Source: Gracilimonas mengyeensis
GTDB taxonomy: Bacteria > Bacteroidota > Rhodothermia > Balneolales > Balneolaceae
Length of the DNA: 64,000 nt
Direction: 5' to 3'
Assembly (NCBI RefSeq): GCF_900182705.1
Contig: NZ_FXTP01000001.1
Span: forward strand, 372,001-436,000
Positions 8,557 through 16,945 of the stretch are shown here, in pieces (the stretch's first letter is position 1; every line of letters begins with the position of its first letter). Under the pieces are notes generated by a model. The model worked only from the letters and a program-made list of their open reading frames with translations, searched no databases and was not told the DNA's origin. A program made the position numbers and the translations under genes.

Positions 8557-9123
8557 ATGATGAATAAGGAAAACATCTTTGCATACAACACCAAAGAATA
8601 CAAAGACTTCTTAAAGGAATTCAGAGCACTGGACGGTGCTAAGCACATGTTGATTGTCTTTGCCGGGGAATTTGATACGAACCGCAAAGCGGCGCTTGAT
8701 GAGTTGAAACGGGAAGTGTATGATGATGCCTCTGAAATTGATCTGTCCGAGGATATTATCACCCCATTTGAAGAAGAGAGCTATCGCAATATTGACGAAT
8801 GCGTTGAATCACTCAAAACGGATGCTTCTTTGGTTATCTTCAGAAATGCAGAGCAGTTGAATGGCGCTTACACCGGCTTCACTTCTTCTGTAGTTAAATA
8901 TGCTACTCCCCAGGAGAAGTATTTCCTCAAAAAAATAAAGGAACTTAAGGTACCTGTTGTACTGGAATTTAAAGATAAGGAACAACTGGACCCCACAGTT
9001 ACAAGAACGGCCGATGCAGTTGTCAAGTTTCCAGCCCCAACCTCTTTCATTGAAAAGCTGGCCTGGAAGGTTAAGAATGTTCATGTTCACGGTTCTCATT
9101 TCTTAAGTCCGCGTCCTGAATAG
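8557..9123 (+). CDS. Degenerate stand-alone AAA+ ATPase-like domain
   Basis: 188 aa. The order of segments follows a classic AAA+ domain but the catalytic residues are gone. The Walker A position reads G37-EFDT-NRK (expected GxxxxGKT). The next strand and sensor-like region VYDDASEIDLSEDI matches the usual xYxIDLS strand. The Walker B position reads LVIFRNAEQL (92-101; expected hhhhDEADAL). The arginine-finger/end region LDPTVTRTADAVVKFPAP (about 142-162) matches the usual LDpAflRRfdxvveFpxP. It should neither bind nor hydrolyse ATP by this mechanism. It is monocistronic with its own terminator. The homology is my reading, not a search result. Confidence 0.65.
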   Translation: MMNKENIFAYNTKEYKDFLKEFRALDGAKHMLIVFAGEFDTNRKAALDELKREVYDDASEIDLSEDIITPFEEESYRNIDECVESLKTDASLVIFRNAEQLNGAYTGFTSSVVKYATPQEKYFLKKIKELKVPVVLEFKDKEQLDPTVTRTADAVVKFPAPTSFIEKLAWKVKNVHVHGSHFLSPRPE

Positions 9124-9217
9124 AATACTCTTGTTCTGCAGTTTGAACCTTTCTGAGTGATTACATCCCGTACAAATGAACTCTCTTATCCTCACCAAGA
9201 GATAACTTTGTACTTCT

Positions 9218-9246
9218 AAGACACCTATACCTTAGGTGTTCTTATT
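9218..9246 (+). terminator. Likely terminator after the AAA+-like gene
   Basis: Inverted repeat AAGACACCTA (9218-9227) / TAGGTGTTCTT (9233-9243) with a 5-base loop and one bulged base, followed by a weak T-rich stretch. Confidence 0.5.
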
Positions 9247-9308
9247 CTGAAACAATTTCCTAATATCTACGATTAAGGTCAGCAGACTGATGACTGCTGA
9301 TAAAATAA

Positions 9309-10721
9309 ATGAATACAGATCAAATGCCCGAAGAAAACCGATCTCTTTGGGTTGACATAAAGGCCTCCCTGGCCGGTACCGAACTCGACTTTACCACAGG
9401 CAGCATTGGCAGGGCCATCCTGGTTCTTTCTATTCCCATGGTTTTGGAGATGATGATGGAATCGGTGTTTGCTGTGGTGGATATCTTCTTCGTATCCAAA
9501 TTGGGTGCCGATGCAGTTGCCGCAGTTGGGATTACCGAATCAGTGTTAACCCTTGTTTATGCGGTAGCAATTGGGTTCAGTATGGCCACTACTGCGATCA
9601 TTGCGCGCCGTATTGGAGAAAAGAAGCCTGATGAAGCCGCTGCAGCTTCCTTCCAAGCCATATTTGTCGCCTTCCTTGTCTCTGTTCCCGTTTCACTGGC
9701 CGGAATCTTCTATTCAGGTGAGATACTAACACTCATGGGGGCGGGGTCCAACATCGTGGAAAACCTGAATGCCTATACGGCCATTATGCTGGGTACAAAC
9801 CTGGTGATTATGTTTTTGTTTGTGATTAATGCCGTATTTCGTGGGGCCGGTGATGCTGCCATTTCCATGCGCGTTCTTATACTTTCCAATAGCATTAACA
9901 TTGTGTTAGATCCTCTGCTCATTTTCGGATATGGTCCGTTTCCAGAGCTCGGCATTGCCGGTGCAGCCGTCGCAACTACTATAGGACGTGGCATTGGTGT
10001 TGCATATCAATTCTATCGACTTTTTGATGGCCGGGCTCGCATCCGGCTTACCAGAAAGCACTTGGTCCTTAAAACCAAAGTGCTTAAGCGACTGATTCGA
10101 ATTTCGCTGGGAGGTATCGGTCAATTTCTAATTGCTACTTCCAGCTGGATTGGCCTGGTTCGCATCATAGCTGAATTTGGGAGTGTGGCACTGGCGGGTT
10201 ACACCATTGCCATCCGTATTGTCTTTTTCTCCATTCTGCCATCCTGGGGAATGAGCAATGCTGCAGCTACCCTTGTAGGCCAAAACTTGGGGGCAGGTAA
10301 ACCCGACCGGGCTGAAAAATCTACCTGGATAACCGCATTTGTGAATATGATTTTTCTTGGAATGGTTGGTATTTGTTTTTTGATATATGCGGAAGACCTG
10401 GTTCGAATATTTACAGATGAGGAAGCTGTAATAGCCATCGGGGCTCAATGTTTGCGTATCATGAGCTATGGCTATCTCTTTTATGCGTTTGGGATGGTCA
10501 TCATCCAGGCTTTTAACGGAGCCGGTGATACCCGTACCCCTACCCTTATTAACCTTCTTTGCTTTTGGATGATCGAAATTCCATTGGCATATATGCTGGC
10601 CATTAACCTGGGCTGGGCTGAACCCGGCGTGTTCTATGCCATTGTTATTGCAGAATCGCTTTTGGGCATAATCGGCCTTATCTTGTTCAAACGCGGAAAT
10701 TGGAAATCAACCCAAATTTAA
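9309..10721 (+). CDS. MATE family efflux transporter
   Basis: 470 aa with about 12 membrane helices in two related halves. The family patterns are present: PMVLEMMMESVFAVVDIFFV near residue 38, GAGDAAISM in helix 5, and FNGAGDTRTPTLINLLCFW in the second half. MATE proteins export cationic drugs or metabolites in exchange for Na+ or H+. The coupling ion and substrate are not evident. The N terminus has a 30-residue soluble extension. A small SUI1-domain gene follows 4 bases after the stop. Confidence 0.93.
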   Translation: MNTDQMPEENRSLWVDIKASLAGTELDFTTGSIGRAILVLSIPMVLEMMMESVFAVVDIFFVSKLGADAVAAVGITESVLTLVYAVAIGFSMATTAIIARRIGEKKPDEAAAASFQAIFVAFLVSVPVSLAGIFYSGEILTLMGAGSNIVENLNAYTAIMLGTNLVIMFLFVINAVFRGAGDAAISMRVLILSNSINIVLDPLLIFGYGPFPELGIAGAAVATTIGRGIGVAYQFYRLFDGRARIRLTRKHLVLKTKVLKRLIRISLGGIGQFLIATSSWIGLVRIIAEFGSVALAGYTIAIRIVFFSILPSWGMSNAAATLVGQNLGAGKPDRAEKSTWITAFVNMIFLGMVGICFLIYAEDLVRIFTDEEAVIAIGAQCLRIMSYGYLFYAFGMVIIQAFNGAGDTRTPTLINLLCFWMIEIPLAYMLAINLGWAEPGVFYAIVIAESLLGIIGLILFKRGNWKSTQI

Positions 10722-10725
10722 TTTT

Positions 10726-10950
10726 ATGAAAGTTACTGTAACCATGGAAACAGCCGGACGACGCGGGAAGCAAGTATCCGTAATCCGGGGAATCACCCAT
10801 AACCCTCAAGTAATTGAAAAGCTGGAAAAAAAGCTTAAAACCCAACTTGGCACCGGCGGTACAGTAAAAGGAAAGACTATCGAAATCCAGGGCGACCATG
10901 TTGACCGCATCAAAAAAATCCTCGAAAAAGAGGGATATGAGGTGAAGTAG
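10726..10950 (+). CDS. SUI1/YciH-type translation factor domain protein
   Basis: 74 aa, only the SUI1 core. It has RRGKQVSVIRGI, then LEKKLKTQLGTGGTVKG, and the closing IEIQGDHVDRIKKILEKEGY, which are the eIF1/SUI1 signature segments. Bacterial YciH proteins are usually 100-115 aa with an N-terminal extension that is absent here. A role in start-site discrimination or stress inhibition of initiation is inferred from the family. It lies 4 bases downstream of the MATE gene and is probably co-transcribed. Confidence 0.85.
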   Translation: MKVTVTMETAGRRGKQVSVIRGITHNPQVIEKLEKKLKTQLGTGGTVKGKTIEIQGDHVDRIKKILEKEGYEVK

Positions 10951-11327
10951 GTGTTAGAAACATAGAGAAAAACACTCTATAAATTAGCACTAACACCTCT
11001 CACAATAAGTACAGGAACAACTGTACTTATTGATCTCTCCTCAAGGAGAGACTTTTCAATACCTTCATACCCATTTTAATTGGAATTTAGACAGGATACA
11101 TTTGTTCGCCCACTAAAGAATCCTCCCTTGAGGGAGGTGCAGGGTTTTGGCTTGCCAAAACACGTGGAGGGTGTTTGTAACCAAGGCCTTTCAAGGAATC
11201 TTACCCTCAACTTCTACTCTCATAACACTGTGGGCTTTCACATTAAATGAATAAGTGCAAAAAATGCTTCAAACCTTGCTTAGGAAATGAAGTTTCTTGC
11301 ACCTTGAACCTAAAACCTTGTAACTAA
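10951..11327. other. Gene-free interval with several inverted repeats
   Basis: No convincing coding frame. It holds a distant inverted pair GGTGTTAG/CTAACACC (10950-10957, 10990-10997), a perfect 11-bp hairpin at 11004-11031, TCTCTCC-TCAA-GGAGAGA followed by CTTTTC (11034-11056, possible plus-strand terminator), and a CCTCCCTTGAGGGAGG palindrome near 11103-11118 next to a GGTTTTGGCTTGCCAAAACAC hairpin. These resemble scattered intergenic repeats rather than a gene. Confidence 0.6.
11004..11031. repeat. Perfect 11-bp inverted repeat
   Basis: AATAAGTACAG and CTGTACTTATT separated by 6 bases. The stem is perfect, but there is no T tract on either strand, so it does not look like a terminator. 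Confidence 0.7.
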
Positions 11328-11819
11328 CTACAATTTAACCTTACTCTCCTGCCGGGGATCCAAATCATACAAGGAAGAAGCGGTGGCTTGGATGGTTTTG
11401 TACCATTCGTTGCCGTACTTGTCGTTGATGGTATAGAAATCGGCAAAATCAGGTTTGCGGATGTTCATCTTCCATTCCTGATTCTTTGTCTTAAAGGTAG
11501 GATCCACATGCAGCAGCTCGTGATACAGCATCATCTCTTTGGTATCATTATCGAGCATATCCCAAAGCTCTCCGGAAATCTCAATTAGATAATCGTTTCC
11601 GGAATAATGCTTCACTTCGCGACTGGCTTTCATACATTTTGCAGCACGCTGTTTGGATAAATTCGGATAAACCAGAAAATAGCCAATCTCAGCAGGACCA
11701 AATTCCAGCTTATGCTCTTCAATTACTTTTTTGGCGATGGCCTCCACTTCGGGAGATTCCATCAATTGTTTGGTAGAATGGATAGTCGCTTCTGCTTTTA
11801 AAAAATCGTTATCTGGCAT
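11328..11819 (-). CDS. Putative phage-type zinc metallopeptidase
   Basis: 163 aa with an HExxH zinc motif, H100-E-L-L-H104 followed by D106 (YHELLHVD). The preceding region, with a conserved-looking YFLVYPNLSKQRAAKCMKAS segment, matches small metallopeptidases usually annotated as putative phage metallopeptidase. No phage genes are nearby, so it is probably a resident chromosomal version. The substrate is unknown. It is single, with its own upstream region, and a minus-strand terminator separates it from the DUF4920 gene. Confidence 0.75.
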   Translation of the reverse strand: MPDNDFLKAEATIHSTKQLMESPEVEAIAKKVIEEHKLEFGPAEIGYFLVYPNLSKQRAAKCMKASREVKHYSGNDYLIEISGELWDMLDNDTKEMMLYHELLHVDPTFKTKNQEWKMNIRKPDFADFYTINDKYGNEWYKTIQATASSLYDLDPRQESKVKL

Positions 11820-11860
11820 ATATAGAGGTATATATTTACTGAATTAAAATTAGCTGAAAA

Positions 11861-11893
11861 GAAAAAAAGTGATACGTGCTTAGTATATCACTC
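11861..11893 (-). terminator. Terminator after the DUF4920 gene (minus strand)
   Basis: Stem AGTGATA (11868-11874) / TATCACT (11886-11892) with a T tract on the minus strand (A run at 11862-11868), 36 bases beyond the DUF4920 stop codon. Confidence 0.75.
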
Positions 11894-11928
11894 TTTGTTT
11901 TGAATGTGTTTGATACAACAATAAAAGT

Positions 11929-12420
11929 CTATTTTTTGGGCACTAATACGGATGTAGCCACAATTGCATACTCTTTTTGTGGCCCCGTTATGGTATCAGG
12001 GTCTTCACCGGCATCTTCGGCATAATGCTTAGCTTTTTCTTCAGATAGCTCATTTACCGAAAAGGTACCAACAAGGGTAACTTTCTTTCCCTGAGAATCC
12101 GTTGGGACAAAAAATCCATAATCTTTAAAAGTCACCCGGGCTGTTTGATCTCCGTCCTGGGCTATAAAGAAACAGCCTTTTTTCTGGCAAACTTCAGCTA
12201 CCTCGGTTTTCACGGTCACTTCTTTGTCTGCCCAAACTTTCTGATCCGCTATTAACGCAGAAAGTGTTACCGGAGCTTCCCAATCTGCTACTTCCGAGCC
12301 GAATACTTCATAACTTTCAGTTACCGTTACGGGCTCTGAAAGCCGGACTACTTCGCCTTGTTGGGCGAAGGCTACAGTAGAAAAAAGTACTGCCATTGCA
12401 GCGATTAATAGTGATCTCAT
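11929..12420 (-). CDS. DUF4920 secreted protein
   Basis: 163 aa from the chosen ATG at 12420. An in-frame TTG 15 bases upstream (12435) would add five residues but spoils the compact signal peptide MRSLLIAAMAVLFSTVAFA. The mature part has VWADKEVTVKTEVAEVCQKKGCFFI, the usual DUF4920 feature with a paired Cys (CQKKGC), and a C-terminal DPDTITGPQKEYAIVATSV stretch. It is predicted periplasmic with an OB-like fold. Function is unknown for the family. It follows nei on the same strand with a 100-base gap and ends at a terminator. Confidence 0.8.
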   Translation of the reverse strand: MRSLLIAAMAVLFSTVAFAQQGEVVRLSEPVTVTESYEVFGSEVADWEAPVTLSALIADQKVWADKEVTVKTEVAEVCQKKGCFFIAQDGDQTARVTFKDYGFFVPTDSQGKKVTLVGTFSVNELSEEKAKHYAEDAGEDPDTITGPQKEYAIVATSVLVPKK

Positions 12421-12523
12421 AGGAATTATTTTCAATTTTTATGGTTGGCAAAACATAGCATTTTTCTAAACCATTTTACATCCCTATTCATAAATGAATC
12501 CGGCAACTCCGAACCTTATTTGT

Positions 12524-13357
12524 TTAGTCTTTATCATTTGCGCTTTGTTCGTTCTCACAGTAGTAGATTTTTCTACCGCCGGTTTTCTTTACTTTGATGT
12601 CCCGGCCACATTTATAACAGGGTTTTCCTTCCCGGCCGTACACATAAAACCGGTATTCTTTTCTCGTGGCTCCCTCCCTCTTCAGGGCTTCAATCAAGTC
12701 ATCAGAAGTAACAAGGCCTTTGGTCTCGTATGATCTCCTGGGTAGTTCCAGTGAGTATTTAGCCAGTTTTTTGATTTGTTCTTCCCTACAGTCAACCGGC
12801 CGATAATCCGGATGAATCCCTGCGCAGAACATAATCTCACTGCGCAGATAATTACCCAATCCGCTTAAAAAGCCTTGATCCAAAAGCAAAGTCGCCAGCT
12901 TGCGGTTTTTGAAGTCATCACTTTGATACTGCTGTAACACTTGCTCATAGGTAGTGTCAGGATGAACCACATCCGGACCCAGTTTTTGAATATAGGAGTG
13001 CTGCTCCACCTCATCATCTTTCAGAATTTCAATCTCAGAAGCAGAATAGAGAAATGCAGCTTCCTCCCCGGTATGGATAGCCAGGCGCAAGCTTCGATTA
13101 TTATCCGGCTCTTCCCCATCTTCACTTACAATCCATTTGCCATACAACTGATTATGGGAATAGATATTCAAATCACCCTCAAAAGAGGTGAGAATGGCCT
13201 TTCCCCGGGGCGTTACCGATTCTACCTTAAGCCCTTTTAGCTTTTCTTCATATGGTTTCAATTCCTCAAAAGCGAAAAAAACCGACTCAGCTTTCTTTCC
13301 TGTAATTGCGTCTTTAATGGTATCGGCTGCTCGCCAAATCTCTGGTCCTTCTGGCAT
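12524..13357 (-). CDS. nei: Endonuclease VIII-like DNA glycosylase (Nei)
   Basis: 277 aa. The start is fixed by the catalytic N terminus MPEGPEIWRAAD, because the second residue (Pro2) is the Schiff-base nucleophile and E3 is catalytic; a longer frame from 13402 would bury it. An H2TH region lies around 165-215, with the conserved LATLLLDQGFLSGLGNYLRSEI. The zinc finger has C247, C250 and C267 plus the catalytic Arg262 (GRKIYYC), but the fourth ligand position is Glu270 rather than Cys. It excises oxidised pyrimidines by family. It may be co-transcribed with the DUF4920 gene. Confidence 0.9.
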   Translation of the reverse strand: MPEGPEIWRAADTIKDAITGKKAESVFFAFEELKPYEEKLKGLKVESVTPRGKAILTSFEGDLNIYSHNQLYGKWIVSEDGEEPDNNRSLRLAIHTGEEAAFLYSASEIEILKDDEVEQHSYIQKLGPDVVHPDTTYEQVLQQYQSDDFKNRKLATLLLDQGFLSGLGNYLRSEIMFCAGIHPDYRPVDCREEQIKKLAKYSLELPRRSYETKGLVTSDDLIEALKREGATRKEYRFYVYGREGKPCYKCGRDIKVKKTGGRKIYYCENEQSANDKD

Positions 13358-13414
13358 ATCAATATTTGGTTTAGGGTTAGGAAGTCCATACAATCCTTGC
13401 AAAAATTCCGTTCA

Positions 13415-13828
13415 ATGAAAAAGCTTTTTATTTACTTAATCGGGCTGATCGGTTTCTTGTTTTTTGAAGGATTTGCCCGGCTTATAATTCTATTTTACCA
13501 TCGCACTGATTTCCATTTTTATGGTGTTTCCCACTTACCGGCTAATATCTGGATTGTAGTCATCCTTTTGTCGGTATTGGTGAGTACGTGGCTGGTAAGC
13601 ATGTTGGTGTTAACTATCCTGAATCAAAACCCCGGCAAACATGCGATATCATTCGCCGGAGTTTTAGTGCTCTGGAGGCTTTTTGAGATGACCAATTCCT
13701 GGGGGCAGGAACCACTTTGGTATTTTTTAAGCGCTATTGGCTTGCATCTCTTGGGAGTATTCCTGGCATGGATGCTTTACACCCGCCAGGATCAAATTGC
13801 CACTCAGGTTGACCGCAATACAGAATAA
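13415..13828 (+). CDS. Small four-helix membrane protein
   Basis: 137 aa from the ATG at 13415; an in-frame TTG at 13397 is less likely. Four hydrophobic segments lie at roughly residues 3-26, 43-68, 76-92 and 104-125. No family is recognised. It is divergent from nei (57-base gap) and convergent with asnS, whose stop codon is one base away. Confidence 0.7.
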   Translation: MKKLFIYLIGLIGFLFFEGFARLIILFYHRTDFHFYGVSHLPANIWIVVILLSVLVSTWLVSMLVLTILNQNPGKHAISFAGVLVLWRLFEMTNSWGQEPLWYFLSAIGLHLLGVFLAWMLYTRQDQIATQVDRNTE

Positions 13829-13829
13829 A

Positions 13830-15323
13830 TCAGGGATGTAAACGTCCCATCATGCGTGGGAATGGTACCGTCTCACGAACATGAGAAAGTCCGCATAACC
13901 AGGAAACCGTTCGCTCAAGTCCAAGTCCGTATCCGGAGTGAGGAACGCTGCCGAAGCGACGTAAATCCAGGTACCACTCAAATACTTCCTGATCCAGCTC
14001 TTCTTCTTCGATGCGTTCTTTCAGGGTCTCCAAATCATCCTCACGCTGACTTCCGCCAACGATTTCCCCGTAACCTTCCGGAGCAAGGATGTCCATACCC
14101 AGGGCGAGTTTATCCGTTTCATCCCGCTTCATGTAAAAGGCTTTAATTTCTGCAGGCCAGTGAGTTACAATCAATGGCACATCGAACTGTTTCATGAGTA
14201 CCGTTTCATCACTTCCGCCAAAATCATTGCCCCATTCAAAGTTTCTAGCTGATTCCTTCCAGGTGGGAATGTTTCTCAGGTCTTCTTCAATCTGATCCAC
14301 CCGGGCAGAAATATCTTTGATACGCTGATCAATTTGAGCCTTACGCCATTTCTTGGCAGAGCCACGTTCTTTCTTAATTTTCTCTTCTTCCTTCTCCAGA
14401 TCCATTTTTTCCTGCCGACGGCTTTCTGCCATGTCATCCAGCATTTGCGCCGTTTCGTCGCTTTTAAGGATATCGACCGCTTCGGTATATGTCATCCGCT
14501 CGAAAGAATCACTTACTACTTTTTCCAGAACGGAGGCATCTCTTTCCAGAATCTCCAGCTCTTTTTGACGATTCTCGAGCACGGCTTTCACAATGGCTTT
14601 GATCATATCTTCAGCAAGGTCCATGTTCATTTCCAGATCGTAATAAGCCATCTCCGGCTCAATCATCCAGAATTCTGTAAGATGACGGCGTGTCTTGGAT
14701 TTCTCCGCACGGAAGGTAGGCCCGAACGTGTAAATCAATCCATGTGCCATCGCCATGGCTTCACCGTACAACTGACCGGTTTGAGCCAGATAGGCTTTAT
14801 CTTCAAAATAATCGGTTTCAAAAAGTGTGGTACTCCCCTCAGCGGCATTGCCGGTAAAAATGGGAGAATCCATCTGTACAAAATCACGCCCCTGGAAGAA
14901 ATTATGAATGGCATAAATAATTTCATTCCGAACCCGCATGGCCGCCCACTGGCGTTGACTTCGAAGCCACAGGTGGCGGTTATTCATCAAAAACTCTACC
15001 CCATGCTCTTTTGGGGTGATGGGATAGTTCTCCGCAATCTGCACTACTTTCACATCCGAAACGTGAATCTCGTACCCGCCGATACTGCGCTCGTCTTCTT
15101 TAACCTTTCCGGTAACCTCCAGCGAGCTTTCCTGTTTTAACGAGGTAGCTCCCTCCCATGCTTCTTCCGAGACATCATCCTTGGCTACCACACATTGCGT
15201 GAGGCCGGTTCCGTCTCTCATCTCCACAAAAACCAGGCTGCCGCTACTGCGATAATTATACACCCAGCCTTTCAGGGTTATTTCTTGGTCAACATGGTCT
15301 TTAAGATGTTTGATGTAAGTCAT
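13830..15323 (-). CDS. asnS: Asparaginyl-tRNA synthetase
   Basis: 497 aa class IIb synthetase. An N-terminal OB-fold anticodon-binding domain (about 1-100) is followed by the catalytic core. Motif 2 FRAEKSKTRRHLTEFWMIE is at 205-222, and motif 3 GYGLGLERTVSWLCG is near the C terminus. The RHLTEFWM and VRETVPFPR patterns fit AsnRS rather than AspRS. It is longer than E. coli AsnRS (466). A charged, probably coiled-coil insertion at about 290-355 (LEKEEEKIKKER and neighbours) accounts for much of the difference. It charges tRNA-Asn in the cytoplasm. Confidence 0.96.
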   Translation of the reverse strand: MTYIKHLKDHVDQEITLKGWVYNYRSSGSLVFVEMRDGTGLTQCVVAKDDVSEEAWEGATSLKQESSLEVTGKVKEDERSIGGYEIHVSDVKVVQIAENYPITPKEHGVEFLMNNRHLWLRSQRQWAAMRVRNEIIYAIHNFFQGRDFVQMDSPIFTGNAAEGSTTLFETDYFEDKAYLAQTGQLYGEAMAMAHGLIYTFGPTFRAEKSKTRRHLTEFWMIEPEMAYYDLEMNMDLAEDMIKAIVKAVLENRQKELEILERDASVLEKVVSDSFERMTYTEAVDILKSDETAQMLDDMAESRRQEKMDLEKEEEKIKKERGSAKKWRKAQIDQRIKDISARVDQIEEDLRNIPTWKESARNFEWGNDFGGSDETVLMKQFDVPLIVTHWPAEIKAFYMKRDETDKLALGMDILAPEGYGEIVGGSQREDDLETLKERIEEEELDQEVFEWYLDLRRFGSVPHSGYGLGLERTVSWLCGLSHVRETVPFPRMMGRLHP

Positions 15324-15360
15324 TGGAAATTTTGAAATGTTAAATTCTGAATATTAAAAA

Positions 15361-15424
15361 AGGTGTTAGGTATTAGGTTCAAGGTTCAAGTATCTCTTGA
15401 ACCTCGCGCCTTGTCGCTTGAACC
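15361..15424. repeat. AGGTTCAAG/GTGTTAGGT-type intergenic repeat
   Basis: The 15324-15423 gap contains GGTGTTAGGTATTAGGTTCAAG followed by CTTGAACCT-type repeats. The same words in reverse complement occur beside the heptamer array at 24576-24646, so this is a short member of that repeat type. Confidence 0.5.
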
Positions 15425-16674
15425 TATTCCTCTGGTAATAAGATGGCTTCCATAAAGTCTTCGTCGTTGAAGAACTCTTTGGCGAAATTCTGAATGTCTT
15501 CAGCGGAAACAGAGTCGATGTTCTCTACCAACTCATCCAAAGTTACGAAACGTCCGAAATATAATTCACTTTTGGCCAGGCGCATCATGCGGTTGCTGGT
15601 GCTTTCCTGAGAAAGCAACAACTTCCCTTTGAGCTGCGCTTTGGCCTCGTCCAGTTCTTTTTTAGGAACCGGCTCTTCCTGCATTTGCTTAAGTTCTTTT
15701 TTGATGAGTTCACGCACGTGATCCACATATTCTTTGTCGGTGCCCACATACACACCCCACATGCCGGTATCGGTGTAGGATTGATTGAAAGTCTGAATGG
15801 AATAGCAGTAGCCGTATTTTTCGCGCACGTTTTGGTGCAGGCGAGAGCTCATCCCTCCTCCCAATACGGTGTTGGCAAGTAACAGGCGATACTTATCATC
15901 ATGATCAAAATTGAGTCCACGACGGCCATAAATATAATGCGTTTGCTCAATAGCCTTGGTAAGCTTCAGATCTTCCTTCTTGAATGCTGGAAGTGGCTGT
16001 TCGTCTTCTTTGGGATTTTTAGCCTCCAGCTTTTCAAAATAGTCTTTTACCTCTTTAACCACATTCTCGTGATCCACATTACCGGCCACGGATATAAGCA
16101 GGTTTCCGGGATAGTAGCGGTCACTCATATAGTCATAAAGATCTTGGCGACTGAAGTCGGAAACGGTATCCTCATAACCAAGCACAGGGCGACCTAATTC
16201 GTGTCCGTCGAAAATCTTGCTGTTAAACTCTTCAAAGAGGTAATCATCCGGGGAGTCGCGGTACATTTTCATTTCCTCGATCACCACTTTCTTTTCCTTT
16301 TGTACTTCTTCTTCGGGAAAAGATGGATTTAACACCATATCAGAGAGCACATCAAGCGCACGGTGCAGCTGTGTATTCACGCAACGGGCGTAGTAGCAGG
16401 TGTATTCGGAAGAAGTGAATGCGTTCAGGTAGCCTCCAACCGATTCCATACTCAGCGCAATATCATAGGAAGAACGCTTATCGGTTCCCTTAAACAGCAT
16501 GTGTTCCAGGAAGTGTGTGATACCAGCCTGTTTGGCCCTCTCATGTCGTCCTCCGGTTTTCACCCAGATGCCAACCGACACGCTTTTCACGCTGTCGATA
16601 TGTTCCGTTACAATCCGGATACCGTTGGGAAGTGTGCTCTTGTTTACAAAGTCAATTTCTTTAAAATCTTGCAT
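15424..16674 (-). CDS. M16 family zinc peptidase (processing-peptidase-like)
   Basis: 416 aa. The inverted zinc motif HFLEH is at H54-F-L-E57-H58 (followed by MLFKGT), and the third ligand falls in the VVIEEMKMYRDSPDD segment near 130-140. Two M16 domains are present, and the second has the RRGLNF...SRLHQNVREKYGYCYSI pattern. The length and the GGYLNAFTSSEYTCYYAR segment match bacterial homologues of mitochondrial processing peptidase beta. It is probably cytoplasmic, as there is no signal peptide. It stands alone, 100 bases upstream of asnS. Confidence 0.93.
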   Translation of the reverse strand: MQDFKEIDFVNKSTLPNGIRIVTEHIDSVKSVSVGIWVKTGGRHERAKQAGITHFLEHMLFKGTDKRSSYDIALSMESVGGYLNAFTSSEYTCYYARCVNTQLHRALDVLSDMVLNPSFPEEEVQKEKKVVIEEMKMYRDSPDDYLFEEFNSKIFDGHELGRPVLGYEDTVSDFSRQDLYDYMSDRYYPGNLLISVAGNVDHENVVKEVKDYFEKLEAKNPKEDEQPLPAFKKEDLKLTKAIEQTHYIYGRRGLNFDHDDKYRLLLANTVLGGGMSSRLHQNVREKYGYCYSIQTFNQSYTDTGMWGVYVGTDKEYVDHVRELIKKELKQMQEEPVPKKELDEAKAQLKGKLLLSQESTSNRMMRLAKSELYFGRFVTLDELVENIDSVSAEDIQNFAKEFFNDEDFMEAILLPEE

Positions 16675-16811
16675 ATAAAATTAGTTTGAATAACGCCTCT
16701 CAAATTAGCGGCTAAATATACAAAGTGTGAATGGGAGAAACAGCTTTGGTATGAAAATGTTTTGTATCGAAATGCGAAGACATTTTGCTTCTCCAGCTAT
16801 CGATGCTTTCC

Positions 16812-16863
16812 CAACATCTCACATCCCTCCCGGCTAAAGCCGTACTTCCTTCAAAGGGAGAAT
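16812..16863. repeat. Hairpin repeat family 2, copy A
   Basis: Begins CAACATCTCACATCCCTC, contains a CGGCTAAAGCCG hairpin and ends in the palindrome-rich TTCAAAGGGAGAAT. Flanks match the inverted copy at 17265-17329. Confidence 0.75.
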
Positions 16864-16945
16864 CATTGGATAATACATTTCAAATAGTGCTCACTCAGTT
16901 ACTGAAATTGCTACTTTATTGAAAGAGAGATTCACTCTTTGTTTT

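Noticed and set aside
11328-11819. Prophage remnant
   Set aside because: Only one phage-type gene; no integrase, capsid, tail or attachment-site signs around it.
14334-15140. 268-codon plus-strand ORF opposite asnS
   Set aside because: Antisense shadow of a certain gene.
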